A stretch of DNA of 64,000 nt, taken from NCBI GenBank assembly GCA_009781635.1, contig WQXU01000010.1:42707-106706 (forward strand), read 5' to 3'. The position numbers and the translations under genes are program-made. Shown one piece after another: positions 34,768-42,519 of the stretch (position 1 is its first letter; each line of letters opens with the position of its first letter). The notes below the pieces were generated by a model, which worked only from the letters and a program-made list of their open reading frames with translations, ran no database searches and was not told the DNA's origin. The DNA comes from Treponema sp. GTDB lineage: Bacteria; Spirochaetota; Spirochaetia; Treponematales; Breznakiellaceae.

Positions 34768-36018
34768 ATGAAAAAAGCTTTAGTCATCATTGGCGCGATT
34801 TTTATTCTGTTTAGTGTAGCTGGATGCGCAAGACAAGATGGGCTGGTAGTATGGTCATTCACCGATGAATTGGAAAACATGATCAATAATTACTATCGGA
34901 TAGCATTCCCGGATGTTAAGATTAACTATTCCTTAACACCCTCGGACAATTTTGAAACCAGATTGGATCCGGTATTGGCAACAGGCCGCGGAGCACCGGA
35001 TATTTTTGCTTTAGAATCTGCTTTCGTACGCAAATATATCGAATCAGGTCAGCTTTTAGACCTTACCGATATTTTTGACAAACACAGAGGCAGACTTCTT
35101 CAGTACACCGTTGATATTGGAACATATAACGGCAGAGTATACGGAATGTCATGGCAGGCATGCCCGGGCGCGATGTTCTATCGCCGCAGCTTCGCACAGA
35201 AGTATCTCGGTTCAGATGATCCTGCAGTAGTACAGACCTATTTTACAGATCTTAACAAATTCCTTGAAACAGCCGAACTGCTCAAAACCGTATCAAACGG
35301 TTCCTGCGTAGTAGTATCAAGCCGCGGCGATCTTTATAACGTATTCCTCGGCTCACGCGCAACACCCTGGGTTGTAAACGGAAGATTAAACATAGATCCT
35401 AACATGGAAATGTACATGGACATCAGCAAAACCATTCATGACAACCTCTTTGATGCACGCGTTGGTCAGTGGTCAGAAGGCTGGTTTGCAGGCATGAACG
35501 ATAATCTCAGAGATGAAAACGGCAATTCACTTGAAGCTTTCTCATACTTCCTTCCCACATGGGGCCTCCACTATGTTCTCAAGGGCAATGCTCCTGACAC
35601 AGCCGGTGACTGGGCAATGATCCCCGGTCCTGCAGCTTATCGCTGGGGCGGCACATGGGTAGGCGCTTACAGAAATACAAAGAATGCTGCACAGGCGAAA
35701 CAAATGATCGAATGGCTCACAACAAGCGAAGATTTCCTTGAAGCATGGGCAAGAGATACAGGCGACGTAGTCAGCAGCCTCGCAGTTATGAATAGAATTA
35801 AAGACAACTTCAGCGAGCCCTTCCTTGGCGGACAGAATCATTACTCAGCATTTGTCGAAATGGCAATGAGTGTAGACGGAAGTTTAACACAGGGAACAGA
35901 CCAGGCTATTGAAGGTATCTTCCAGGAAGCTACCACAGCTTTTGTAATGGGCGAGAAAACCAAAGCCCAGGCTCTTGCAGATTTCAGAGCTCAGGTTCAA
36001 AGCACACTCGGACTCTAA
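34768..36018 (+). CDS. ABC importer sugar-binding lipoprotein (operon 1)
   Basis: The 416-residue product has a lipoprotein signal (MKKALVIIGAIFILFSVAGC, Cys about 20) and the family 1 solute-binding fold: VVWSFTDELENMI, TGRGAPDIFALES, YNGRVYGMSWQACPGAMFYRR and a C-terminal EGIFQEATTAFVMGEKTKAQAL region. It would hold a mono- or oligosaccharide at the membrane for the two permeases downstream. The ATG at 34768 has GGAGG in front, so the track start at 34747 is too long. A terminator follows immediately, which should keep this gene more highly expressed than the permeases. Confidence 0.9.
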   Translation: MKKALVIIGAIFILFSVAGCARQDGLVVWSFTDELENMINNYYRIAFPDVKINYSLTPSDNFETRLDPVLATGRGAPDIFALESAFVRKYIESGQLLDLTDIFDKHRGRLLQYTVDIGTYNGRVYGMSWQACPGAMFYRRSFAQKYLGSDDPAVVQTYFTDLNKFLETAELLKTVSNGSCVVVSSRGDLYNVFLGSRATPWVVNGRLNIDPNMEMYMDISKTIHDNLFDARVGQWSEGWFAGMNDNLRDENGNSLEAFSYFLPTWGLHYVLKGNAPDTAGDWAMIPGPAAYRWGGTWVGAYRNTKNAAQAKQMIEWLTTSEDFLEAWARDTGDVVSSLAVMNRIKDNFSEPFLGGQNHYSAFVEMAMSVDGSLTQGTDQAIEGIFQEATTAFVMGEKTKAQALADFRAQVQSTLGL

Positions 36019-36054
36019 TCAACAGAGGTTGATTATCTGAACAAACAAATTTGG

Positions 36055-36088
36055 CCCAGCATCTAAATACTAGGTGCTGGGTTTTTTT
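36055..36088 (+). terminator. Terminator/attenuator between binding protein and permease 1
   Basis: CCCAGCATC pairs with GGTGCTGGG (one G-U) followed by seven T. It is immediately before the SD of the first permease gene. Confidence 0.8.
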
Positions 36089-36099
36089 CAGGAGGACCT

Positions 36100-37311
36100 A
36101 TGCAAAAGAGCGACAATGAAGTCGAAACGAATGCAGATCTTTTGCAGGAAAGCCCGCAAGGGGCTGATCAGACTAATCAGTTTGATCAATCTGATCAATT
36201 AGATCAATCTGATCAGGCAGCATTAAAAAAAGTTAAAATAAAAAAAGTCATTGGCCATGAGGCAAGAACGAACCGCTATGGTTATTTATTTGTTTTGCCT
36301 TTTCTAATTGTTTTTTCTATTTTTAATCTTTGGCCTACCCTTTATACATTCATGCTCGGATTTACCAATTTACGCGGTTTAACATCTGAATTTGAATTTG
36401 TCTCTGTCTGTTCGCTTTGTGAAGGCGCCGGTTCCAGAGTTGTATGGGGATGGGATTTTCCGTTGAGATGTCATGAATGTAATTCAACCGGCAAGATAGT
36501 GCATTTTTTTGCTAATTATAATCGATTAATTAATGATACATTTTTTTGGGGCGCTCTTGGAAATACATTTATTATTTGGGGTTTAAACTTTATACCTCAG
36601 TTGGGAATAGCTTTAGTTCTTGCAATCTGGCTTTCAGATTCAAGATTAAATTTAACAGGTAAGGGTTTATTCAGAGCTGTTATTTATATGCCGAACCTTC
36701 TTACCGCAGCGTCTGTAGCTTTGCTTTTCCGCAGTATTTTTGGTTTTAATGGCCACGTTAACGCGCCTGCAAATCAGTTTCTGCGTATTCTGGGCATTTA
36801 TTACAACAACGAGATACAGGGAATCGCTCAGGACGCATTTAATTTCTTTCGCAGTGTTCCGTTCTCACGAAGCCTTGTAGCGTTTATTCAATGGTGGATG
36901 TGGTACGGTCATACATTAATTATGCTGATGGCAGGTATTACAAGTATTCCCGTTTCATTATATGAATCAGCCACAGTAGACGGCGCAAGCAGCCGCCAGA
37001 CAGCATGGTATATTACATTGCCGCTTTTGCGCCCTATGATGCTTTACATTCTTGTTACTTCGATGATTGGCGGTATGCAGATGTTTGATATTCCATTCCT
37101 GCTTACCGGTATGCGGGGAGAGCCCGCTTTCAGTATAAGAACAACAGTTGTTTATCAGTTCAATGTATCGTTTATGGGACGCAGCGATTATGCGTACGGC
37201 GCTGCTGTTTCTCTGGGAATATTTATGGTCACCATTGTTCTTGCCCTGCTGATATTCTTCTTCCTGCAGGATCGCAGTGAGCTTAAAAAGAATAAAGGAG
37301 GTAAGGCATGA
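36100..37311 (+). CDS. ABC sugar permease (MalF-like) with four-cysteine DnaJ-like insertion
   Basis: The 403-residue inner-membrane protein has a long hydrophilic N-terminus with a 9-base tandem repeat (QFDQSDQLDQSDQ, residues 27-39), six membrane helices, and the cytoplasmic EAA loop YESATVDGASSRQTAWYITLPLL that contacts the ATPase. Between helix 1 and helix 2, in the outer loop, a 33-residue piece (about 101-133) carries CSLCEGAG (Cys104, Cys107) and CHECNSTGK (Cys124, Cys127). This CxxCxGxG...CxxC pattern is that of one zinc module of DnaJ and is not part of normal permeases. No ATPase gene is nearby; a shared MsmK/UgpC-type ATPase is likely. SD AGGAGG precedes the ATG. Confidence 0.9.
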   Translation: MQKSDNEVETNADLLQESPQGADQTNQFDQSDQLDQSDQAALKKVKIKKVIGHEARTNRYGYLFVLPFLIVFSIFNLWPTLYTFMLGFTNLRGLTSEFEFVSVCSLCEGAGSRVVWGWDFPLRCHECNSTGKIVHFFANYNRLINDTFFWGALGNTFIIWGLNFIPQLGIALVLAIWLSDSRLNLTGKGLFRAVIYMPNLLTAASVALLFRSIFGFNGHVNAPANQFLRILGIYYNNEIQGIAQDAFNFFRSVPFSRSLVAFIQWWMWYGHTLIMLMAGITSIPVSLYESATVDGASSRQTAWYITLPLLRPMMLYILVTSMIGGMQMFDIPFLLTGMRGEPAFSIRTTVVYQFNVSFMGRSDYAYGAAVSLGIFMVTIVLALLIFFFLQDRSELKKNKGGKA

Positions 37312-38519
37312 CAATGGGAATAGGCAGAAGCGATACACCGGTAAAAAGATACTTTATTCATGCATTTATGATTTTCCTTGCACTTCTTGCAATTGTGCCA
37401 ATTTATGTTTTATTAATTAATTCTACCCGTACAACAGAGCAGATAAATACAGGTCTTTCCATAATTCCAGGCAGCGGCGCTTTCTGGTCATCAACGGTAG
37501 TAATAACCGCTGACTGGGGATTTACTGATGACGGCGAGGAATTAGAGCATGATCCGGATGCTAACCTGCTTGCAACAGAGGGGACAGTAAGGTTTTTAGA
37601 CTTAATAATGAACGCAAGTAATGCAAATTTAAGAGAAGTTGTTAATAGTAAAACCGGACAAACGGAATTACATGTGTCCAAGGCCTTAACCGATTCAAGG
37701 TCGCCGCGTATTGTCGTGGTTGATGATGAGGGCGACAGACTTGGTATTTTCTTCCTTTCTGACAGATCAATTCTCTATGTAAGAGACGGTCAAAAAATAG
37801 TGAAGGGAGCGAATCTTGCAAGAGTAGTTACTCCGCCTAACGTTCTTCATAACTGGCGCGCGTTAACCGGACGCGGCTTCCATATCTGGCAGGGTTTCAG
37901 AAACAGCGCCTTTATCGCCATTTGCGCTACATTGTTAAGCGTATATTTTTCTGCATTGACAGCTTACGGGCTGCATGTTTACAGGTTCAGGGGCAGAATG
38001 GCTATTTGGGCAATTATTCTTATAATCATGATGCTGCCGGGTTCTCTTACATTTATTGGTTTTTATCAGTTAATGGCGCAGTGGCATCTGACAGATACAT
38101 ATATTCCGTTAATAATACCGGGAATAGCTGCCGCTGCAACGGTCTTGTTCATAAGGCAGTATATGATGTCGGTTCTTTCCTTTGAACTGATTGATGCCGC
38201 GCGCATAGACGGCGCCGGAGAATATCGTATTTTTAATACTATTATTCTGCCTGTAACGATTCCGGCTCTTGCAGCCCAGTGTATTTTTACCTTTGTAGGC
38301 TCATGGAATAACTTCCTTACGCCGTTTATTTTGATTTCATCGCGGGATAAATACACGCTGCCAATGCTGATTCAGGCCTTACGGGGCGATATTTACCGCA
38401 CCGAGTTTGGCGGAATTTATCTTGGTATTTCAATTTCATTAATACCGATTCTTATTTTCTACGGCTTTATGTCCCGGTTTATAATTTCCGGTCTTACAAT
38501 GGGCGGTATTAAAGAGTAA
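37308..38519 (+). CDS. ABC sugar permease (MalG-like) with large barrel-sandwich insertion
   Basis: The 403-residue second permease overlaps the first by 4 bases. It has the MalG layout: helix 1 (about 15-37), SLIPG-type segment LSIIPGSGAF, and EAA loop LIDAARIDGAGEYRIFNTIILPVTIP, ending MSRFIISGLTMGGIKE. Normal family members go from SLIPG directly to ENYR; here about 118 residues (60-178) are inserted in the outer loop before VLHNWRALTG. The insert reads GTVRFLDLI...RIVVVDDEGDR...ILYVRDGQKIVKGANLARV, which by eye resembles the barrel-sandwich part of the RNA polymerase beta' subunit (GTVRF...VDEHGRE...LLVKDGDKVKAGDVLA) or a lipoyl/HlyD-like domain. The frame is continuous, so the protein is probably real. 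Confidence 0.88.
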   Translation: MTMGIGRSDTPVKRYFIHAFMIFLALLAIVPIYVLLINSTRTTEQINTGLSIIPGSGAFWSSTVVITADWGFTDDGEELEHDPDANLLATEGTVRFLDLIMNASNANLREVVNSKTGQTELHVSKALTDSRSPRIVVVDDEGDRLGIFFLSDRSILYVRDGQKIVKGANLARVVTPPNVLHNWRALTGRGFHIWQGFRNSAFIAICATLLSVYFSALTAYGLHVYRFRGRMAIWAIILIIMMLPGSLTFIGFYQLMAQWHLTDTYIPLIIPGIAAAATVLFIRQYMMSVLSFELIDAARIDGAGEYRIFNTIILPVTIPALAAQCIFTFVGSWNNFLTPFILISSRDKYTLPMLIQALRGDIYRTEFGGIYLGISISLIPILIFYGFMSRFIISGLTMGGIKE

Positions 38520-38540
38520 TTGAATTGTAAGCGGGTTGTT

Positions 38541-38558
38541 CAAAAACAGATGTTTTTG
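38541..38558. terminator. AT-rich hairpin after operon 1
   Basis: CAAAAACA-ga-TGTTTTTG, perfect 8-bp stem just after the permease 2 stop; terminator-like but weak. Confidence 0.35.
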
Positions 38559-38566
38559 GACAGCTC

Positions 38567-38648
38567 AATTTTAGCTTTTCATGGAAAAGAGGCAAGCCTC
38601 CTTAGTTTTTGGTTTTTATTAAATGACCAATTACGCGGGAGGCTTCTT
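38567..38648 (-). pseudogene. Detached copy of the recQ 3' end
   Basis: Read on the minus strand it spells EASRVIGHLIKTK, the same as the last residues of the intact RecQ at 42529-42611. From base 38580 the copies differ by only one or two positions in about 70 bases, including a 1-base deletion that breaks the frame; 38567-38579 is more diverged. As plus-strand RNA the segment forms a GCCTCC/GGAGGC stem followed by six T and may act as terminator of ABC operon 1. Confidence 0.75.
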
Positions 38649-38727
38649 TTTTATACATATTATGGAATAAAAATGTTGTTTTTTCGGTATAAATAGATTT
38701 TTAGTAATATTTTTTATTTGCTATTTA

Positions 38728-38740
38728 ACCATAGTATGGT
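38728..38740 (+). promoter_or_regulatory. Operator-like palindrome upstream of ABC operon 2
   Basis: ACCATA-g-TATGGT is a perfect 13-base palindrome 36 bases before the SD of the binding-protein gene, positioned for a repressor or activator. A clear -35/-10 pair is not visible beside it. Confidence 0.45.
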
Positions 38741-38775
38741 ATCATTTAATAAAGACAATTCATTAGGAGGAAAAA

Positions 38776-40440
38776 ATGAAGAAAAAGTTAAACACTGTTA
38801 TTATTTTTGCGGTGTTATGCTTTATGGTCACAGCCTTTTTTACAGGTTGCCAGAATGAAAGGGCTCGCGGCGGTGATTTCTACCCGATAGAAATTTCGAT
38901 ATTCCATGAGACAGCGGATGCCCCCCGGCCTACAGCCGATAATCCCATTGCTATGTATTTAAGTGATAACCTGAATGTAACTTTCTCGTGGGATCTTCTT
39001 GTAGGCGATATCGCTCAAAGACGCGGTGTTATGATAGCTTCCGGCGATTATCCTGATCTTCTTGAAATAAGGGGAAATGAATGGATAGACGCAGGCGCTT
39101 TAATACCGTTACAGGATCTTATTGAACGGCACGGTCCCAACATTAAAAAACACTATGCTGAACATTGGGATAAAATGAAGTCTGCAGACGGCAATATTTA
39201 CTACCTTATCAATTTCGGTGTAATCCATGGTCTTGATCATACTCCCGATTATAACCAGGCTGCTTTCTGGATTCAAAAAGATATTTTAAAGTGGGCCAAT
39301 TATCCTGTAGTCAAAACTGTTGATCAGTATTTTGATTTAATCGAAAGATATTACAGAGCAAACCCGACAATTAATGGCCAGCCTGCAATTCCTTTTACAG
39401 CTCTTACCCACGACTGGAGAGCGTTTGAACTTTGGAATCCGCCTAACTTCCTTGCGGGTAACCCCAACGAAGGCAACGGTATGGTAAACGCTGCTAACAA
39501 CTACGAATACAAAACATTCTTTACAATGGATGTAAGCAGAAGATGGTTCCAGAAATTTAATGAGATGAATGCCAGAGGTCTTGTAGACAGAGCAGGCTTT
39601 ACCGATAACTACGATCAGTATTCTGCAAAAATCGCTGCAGGCCGTGTATTAGGTCAGAGCGTTCAGGGCTGGCAGTTTATGTACTCGGCTGATGCTGCAA
39701 ACCGCGACAGGGGTCAGAACAACCGCACTATGGCTCCGCTTCCAATCGTATTCGATGAAAGCATCACACCGCGGTACCGCAATTTACCTATTCCTAACCT
39801 TCTTCGCGGCGTTGGAATCAGCGTAAGCGCAAAAGATCCTGTTAGAATTATTCGTTTCTTCAATCAATTACTCGAAGAAGATGTACAGCGCACCATTCAT
39901 TGGGGTATTGAAGGACAGCACTGGCAGAAAGATGCACAGGGAGTTCCATACCGTACACAGCAGCAGCGCGATAACTGGCGGAATGATAACTGGCAGACAC
40001 AAAACCGTTTAAGGCTTTTGGATGCTGTAACTCCGAAGTTACAAGGTTCTTTCTCTGATGGTTATCCTGCCGACCTTAGCCATTTCTTCCCGGAACGCGA
40101 AGCAACTTTACTTCCTGAAGACAGGGAACTGTTACTCGCTTATGGCGTAACAAACTACAACGAATTGATGGATCCGAATCCTCCGCAAAATAATCCCTGG
40201 TTCCCAACCTGGAGTATGCCGACTCCTCCAGACGGCTCGGATGCACAGATGGCATTAACGCGCATAGAACAGATCATGAAACAGCGTCTGCCTCAAATGG
40301 TTCTGGCGCCGCCTGCTGATTTTGACAGATTGTGGAATTCTTATGTGGCAGAAGTTAATGCTGCCGGCCTTGCAGCTTATGAAAGGTATATGCAAGAGCA
40401 GCTTAATTTACGCCTGAGAGAATGGGGTATTAGAAGATAG
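38776..40440 (+). CDS. ABC importer oligosaccharide-binding lipoprotein (LplA-like, operon 2)
   Basis: The 554-residue product has a lipoprotein signal (MKKKLNTVIIFAVLCFMVTAFFTGC, Cys about 25) and a large solute-binding fold of the LplA/YtcQ group: FSWDLLVGDIAQRRGVMIASGDYPDLLEI, MKSADGNIYYLINFG and FNQLLEEDVQRTIHWGIEGQHW. This group usually takes up oligosaccharides or uronic-acid-containing sugars; aldouronates from glucuronoxylan would suit the GH30/GH10 context, but this is inference. SD AGGAGG lies before the ATG. A strong terminator follows, as in operon 1. Confidence 0.9.
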   Translation: MKKKLNTVIIFAVLCFMVTAFFTGCQNERARGGDFYPIEISIFHETADAPRPTADNPIAMYLSDNLNVTFSWDLLVGDIAQRRGVMIASGDYPDLLEIRGNEWIDAGALIPLQDLIERHGPNIKKHYAEHWDKMKSADGNIYYLINFGVIHGLDHTPDYNQAAFWIQKDILKWANYPVVKTVDQYFDLIERYYRANPTINGQPAIPFTALTHDWRAFELWNPPNFLAGNPNEGNGMVNAANNYEYKTFFTMDVSRRWFQKFNEMNARGLVDRAGFTDNYDQYSAKIAAGRVLGQSVQGWQFMYSADAANRDRGQNNRTMAPLPIVFDESITPRYRNLPIPNLLRGVGISVSAKDPVRIIRFFNQLLEEDVQRTIHWGIEGQHWQKDAQGVPYRTQQQRDNWRNDNWQTQNRLRLLDAVTPKLQGSFSDGYPADLSHFFPEREATLLPEDRELLLAYGVTNYNELMDPNPPQNNPWFPTWSMPTPPDGSDAQMALTRIEQIMKQRLPQMVLAPPADFDRLWNSYVAEVNAAGLAAYERYMQEQLNLRLREWGIRR

Positions 40441-40460
40441 TATTTAAGTTTGTTTATAAA

Positions 40461-40494
40461 CAGAGGCAGAGAGTTTTCTGCCTCTGTTTTTTTT
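40461..40494 (+). terminator. Strong terminator between binding protein and permeases of operon 2
   Basis: CAGAGGCAGA pairs with TCTGCCTCTG with a six-base loop, followed by eight T. Confidence 0.9.
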
Positions 40495-40542
40495 CTTAAT
40501 TAAAACGCAGTTTTAAGGCAGCATGACGGGAAACTGAAAAGT

Positions 40543-40559
40543 AAATTGCAAAGCAATTT
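40543..40559 (+). promoter_or_regulatory. Small leader hairpin before LplB-like permease
   Basis: AAATTGC-aaa-GCAATTT forms a 7-bp stem 34 bases before the ATG; function unknown. Confidence 0.3.
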
Positions 40560-40593
40560 CAAATGTAAAACAATTGGCTAAAACAGGTATTAA

Positions 40594-41589
40594 ATGAATA
40601 CGCAAATGACTTTTTTAGTCTTATCCATATTAATCCTTATTATGGGAACATCAATAATTGGTTTTTACAGATTAAAGGATAAATTATTTTTTAAAAAAAT
40701 CAGCCGTCAAAAACAGCTCCTTTTTATGAGTCTTCCTATAATTATTTATATTCTGCTTTTTACCTATGTCCCTCTTTGGGGCTGGACGATGGCTTTTCAA
40801 AATTACCGGCCTGCAAGAAGTTTTTCCAATCAGGAATGGGCAGGGCTAAGGTGGTTTACGTTTTTATTTAATGACATGGTATTTCTTAGAACCATAAGAA
40901 ATACCGTGGCTATGAGTTTTATAAATACTACTTTAGGTTTTATCACAGCTATCGGACTTGCGCTTATTCTAAATGAAGTAAAAAAGATTTTATTTAAACG
41001 TACAATTCAAACAATTTCATATCTTCCGCACTTTTTATCCTGGGTTATTGTTACAGGTCTTGTGTCATCCATGCTTACTACAGATAACGGGGCGATTAAT
41101 AACGCTCTTATGGCGCTGGGTTTTATTAAGGAGCCGGTATTATGGCTTGCTGAGCCGAATTATTTCTGGGGAATTATCGGCGCTACTTATGTCTGGAAGG
41201 AAGTAGGCTGGAATACAATTATTTATCTTGCGGCAATTGCCGGAATAGATCCGAATTTATATGAAGCTGCAGAAATTGACGGCTGTAACAGATATCAAAA
41301 GATGTGGCGTATTACGCTTCCATGTATAAAACCTACTATAATTATTTTGCTTATTATGAGTATAGGACGCATTCTTGATGCCGGATTTGAAATGCAATAC
41401 CTGCTGCGAAACGGACTTGTAATGGATGTTTCGGACACAATAGATGTTTATGTGCTTATTTATGGCCTTAGCCGCAATAATTATTCGCTTGCAACCGCAG
41501 CCGGAATGTTTAAGAATGTTGTAAATATAACTTTGATATTTATCGCAAATGAGCTTGCAAAAAGAGCAGGCGAGGAGCGTTTAATATGA
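40594..41589 (+). CDS. ABC sugar permease, LplB-like
   Basis: The 331-residue inner-membrane protein has an extra N-terminal helix (5-27), then the LplB core: LFMSLPIIIYILLFTYVPLWGWTMAFQNYRPARSF, SYLPHFLSWVIVTGL, and the EAA loop LYEAAEIDGCNRYQKMWRITLPCIKPT for ATPase contact. It works with the downstream LplC-like permease and the binding lipoprotein upstream. Unlike the permeases of operon 1 it has no inserted domain. It overlaps the next gene by four bases. Confidence 0.92.
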   Translation: MNTQMTFLVLSILILIMGTSIIGFYRLKDKLFFKKISRQKQLLFMSLPIIIYILLFTYVPLWGWTMAFQNYRPARSFSNQEWAGLRWFTFLFNDMVFLRTIRNTVAMSFINTTLGFITAIGLALILNEVKKILFKRTIQTISYLPHFLSWVIVTGLVSSMLTTDNGAINNALMALGFIKEPVLWLAEPNYFWGIIGATYVWKEVGWNTIIYLAAIAGIDPNLYEAAEIDGCNRYQKMWRITLPCIKPTIIILLIMSIGRILDAGFEMQYLLRNGLVMDVSDTIDVYVLIYGLSRNNYSLATAAGMFKNVVNITLIFIANELAKRAGEERLI

Positions 41590-42506
41590 AAATTAAACCT
41601 TATACCTTATCAAAAATAGAAAATATTGTTTTTCATGTGTTTAATTCTTCATTATTAATTCTGCTTGCCTTTATCACCCTTTATCCTTTCTGGAATACTA
41701 TAGCTGTATCTTTTAATGACGCAATGGACTCCATGCGGGGAGGCATTAATTTTTGGCCGAGACAATTTACCCTGTTTAACTACGAGGTTATATTCCAGAC
41801 AGGCGCAATTCCCAGAGCGTTTTTTATATCTGTTGCAAGGACTTTAATTAATCTGGTAACAAGCGTTTTCTTTACAGCGATGCTGGCTTTCGTTCTTTCC
41901 AGAAATGAGTTTATTCTGCGTAAACCTTTCACATTTATTATTATTCTTTCGATGTATATAAACGCAGGTCTTATCCCGACCTTTTTCCTTATTCGAAGCC
42001 TTAGAATGGTAAATTCATTTTTGGTATATGTTGTTCCTGGTGTTATAAACGCATTTAATTTTGTTGTAATGAGAACATATATGCGTAATATTCCTGAAAG
42101 TATTATTGAGTCAGCGCGTATTGACGGCTACGGGGATTTTTATATTTTCTTCCGCATTATTCTGCCCTTATGTCTTCCTGTTCTTGCTACAATCGGGCTT
42201 TTTGTTTCTGTAGGAGCGTGGAATTCCTGGTTTGATACTATGATTTACAATTCAGGCAGAGAGCATTTACATACATTGCAGTATAAACTGATGGAATATC
42301 TGCAATCAAGCCAAAATGCAGGACGAAGCGCAAGCGATGCAGGAGCTATGGGCTTAGCCGCTGATGCAGGAGCTTCAGGCATGGTAACGCCCATGAGTAT
42401 AAGAGCCGCAATTACCGTAATTGCAGCTGCGCCTATTCTTTTGATTTATCCGTTTATGCAGCGCTACTTTGTTGTAGGCTTGAATGTCGGCGGCGTAAAG
42501 GAATAA
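41586..42506 (+). CDS. ABC sugar permease, LplC/YtcP-like
   Basis: The 306-residue partner permease shows LAFITLYPFWNTIAVSFNDAMDSMRGGINFWPRQFTLFNY, six membrane helices, an EAA loop IIESARIDGYGDFYIFFRIILPL, and the family ending QRYFVVGLNVGGVKE. An alanine/glycine-rich stretch, SASDAGAMGLAADAGASG (about residues 245-264), near the C-terminus looks locally expanded. No ATPase gene follows; the operon ends at the recQ tail. Confidence 0.92.
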   Translation: MKIKPYTLSKIENIVFHVFNSSLLILLAFITLYPFWNTIAVSFNDAMDSMRGGINFWPRQFTLFNYEVIFQTGAIPRAFFISVARTLINLVTSVFFTAMLAFVLSRNEFILRKPFTFIIILSMYINAGLIPTFFLIRSLRMVNSFLVYVVPGVINAFNFVVMRTYMRNIPESIIESARIDGYGDFYIFFRIILPLCLPVLATIGLFVSVGAWNSWFDTMIYNSGREHLHTLQYKLMEYLQSSQNAGRSASDAGAMGLAADAGASGMVTPMSIRAAITVIAAAPILLIYPFMQRYFVVGLNVGGVKE

Positions 42507-42519
42507 CAATTAGGAGAAA

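Noticed and set aside
37485-37841. Permease 2 insert as a separate gene or frameshift artefact
   Set aside because: The frame is continuous on both sides with no stop, internal start or SD, and the permease motifs on each side are intact.
38567-38648. A conserved small RNA or riboswitch shared by both ABC operons
   Set aside because: The shared sequence is the RecQ coding end on the opposite strand, which explains its conservation better.
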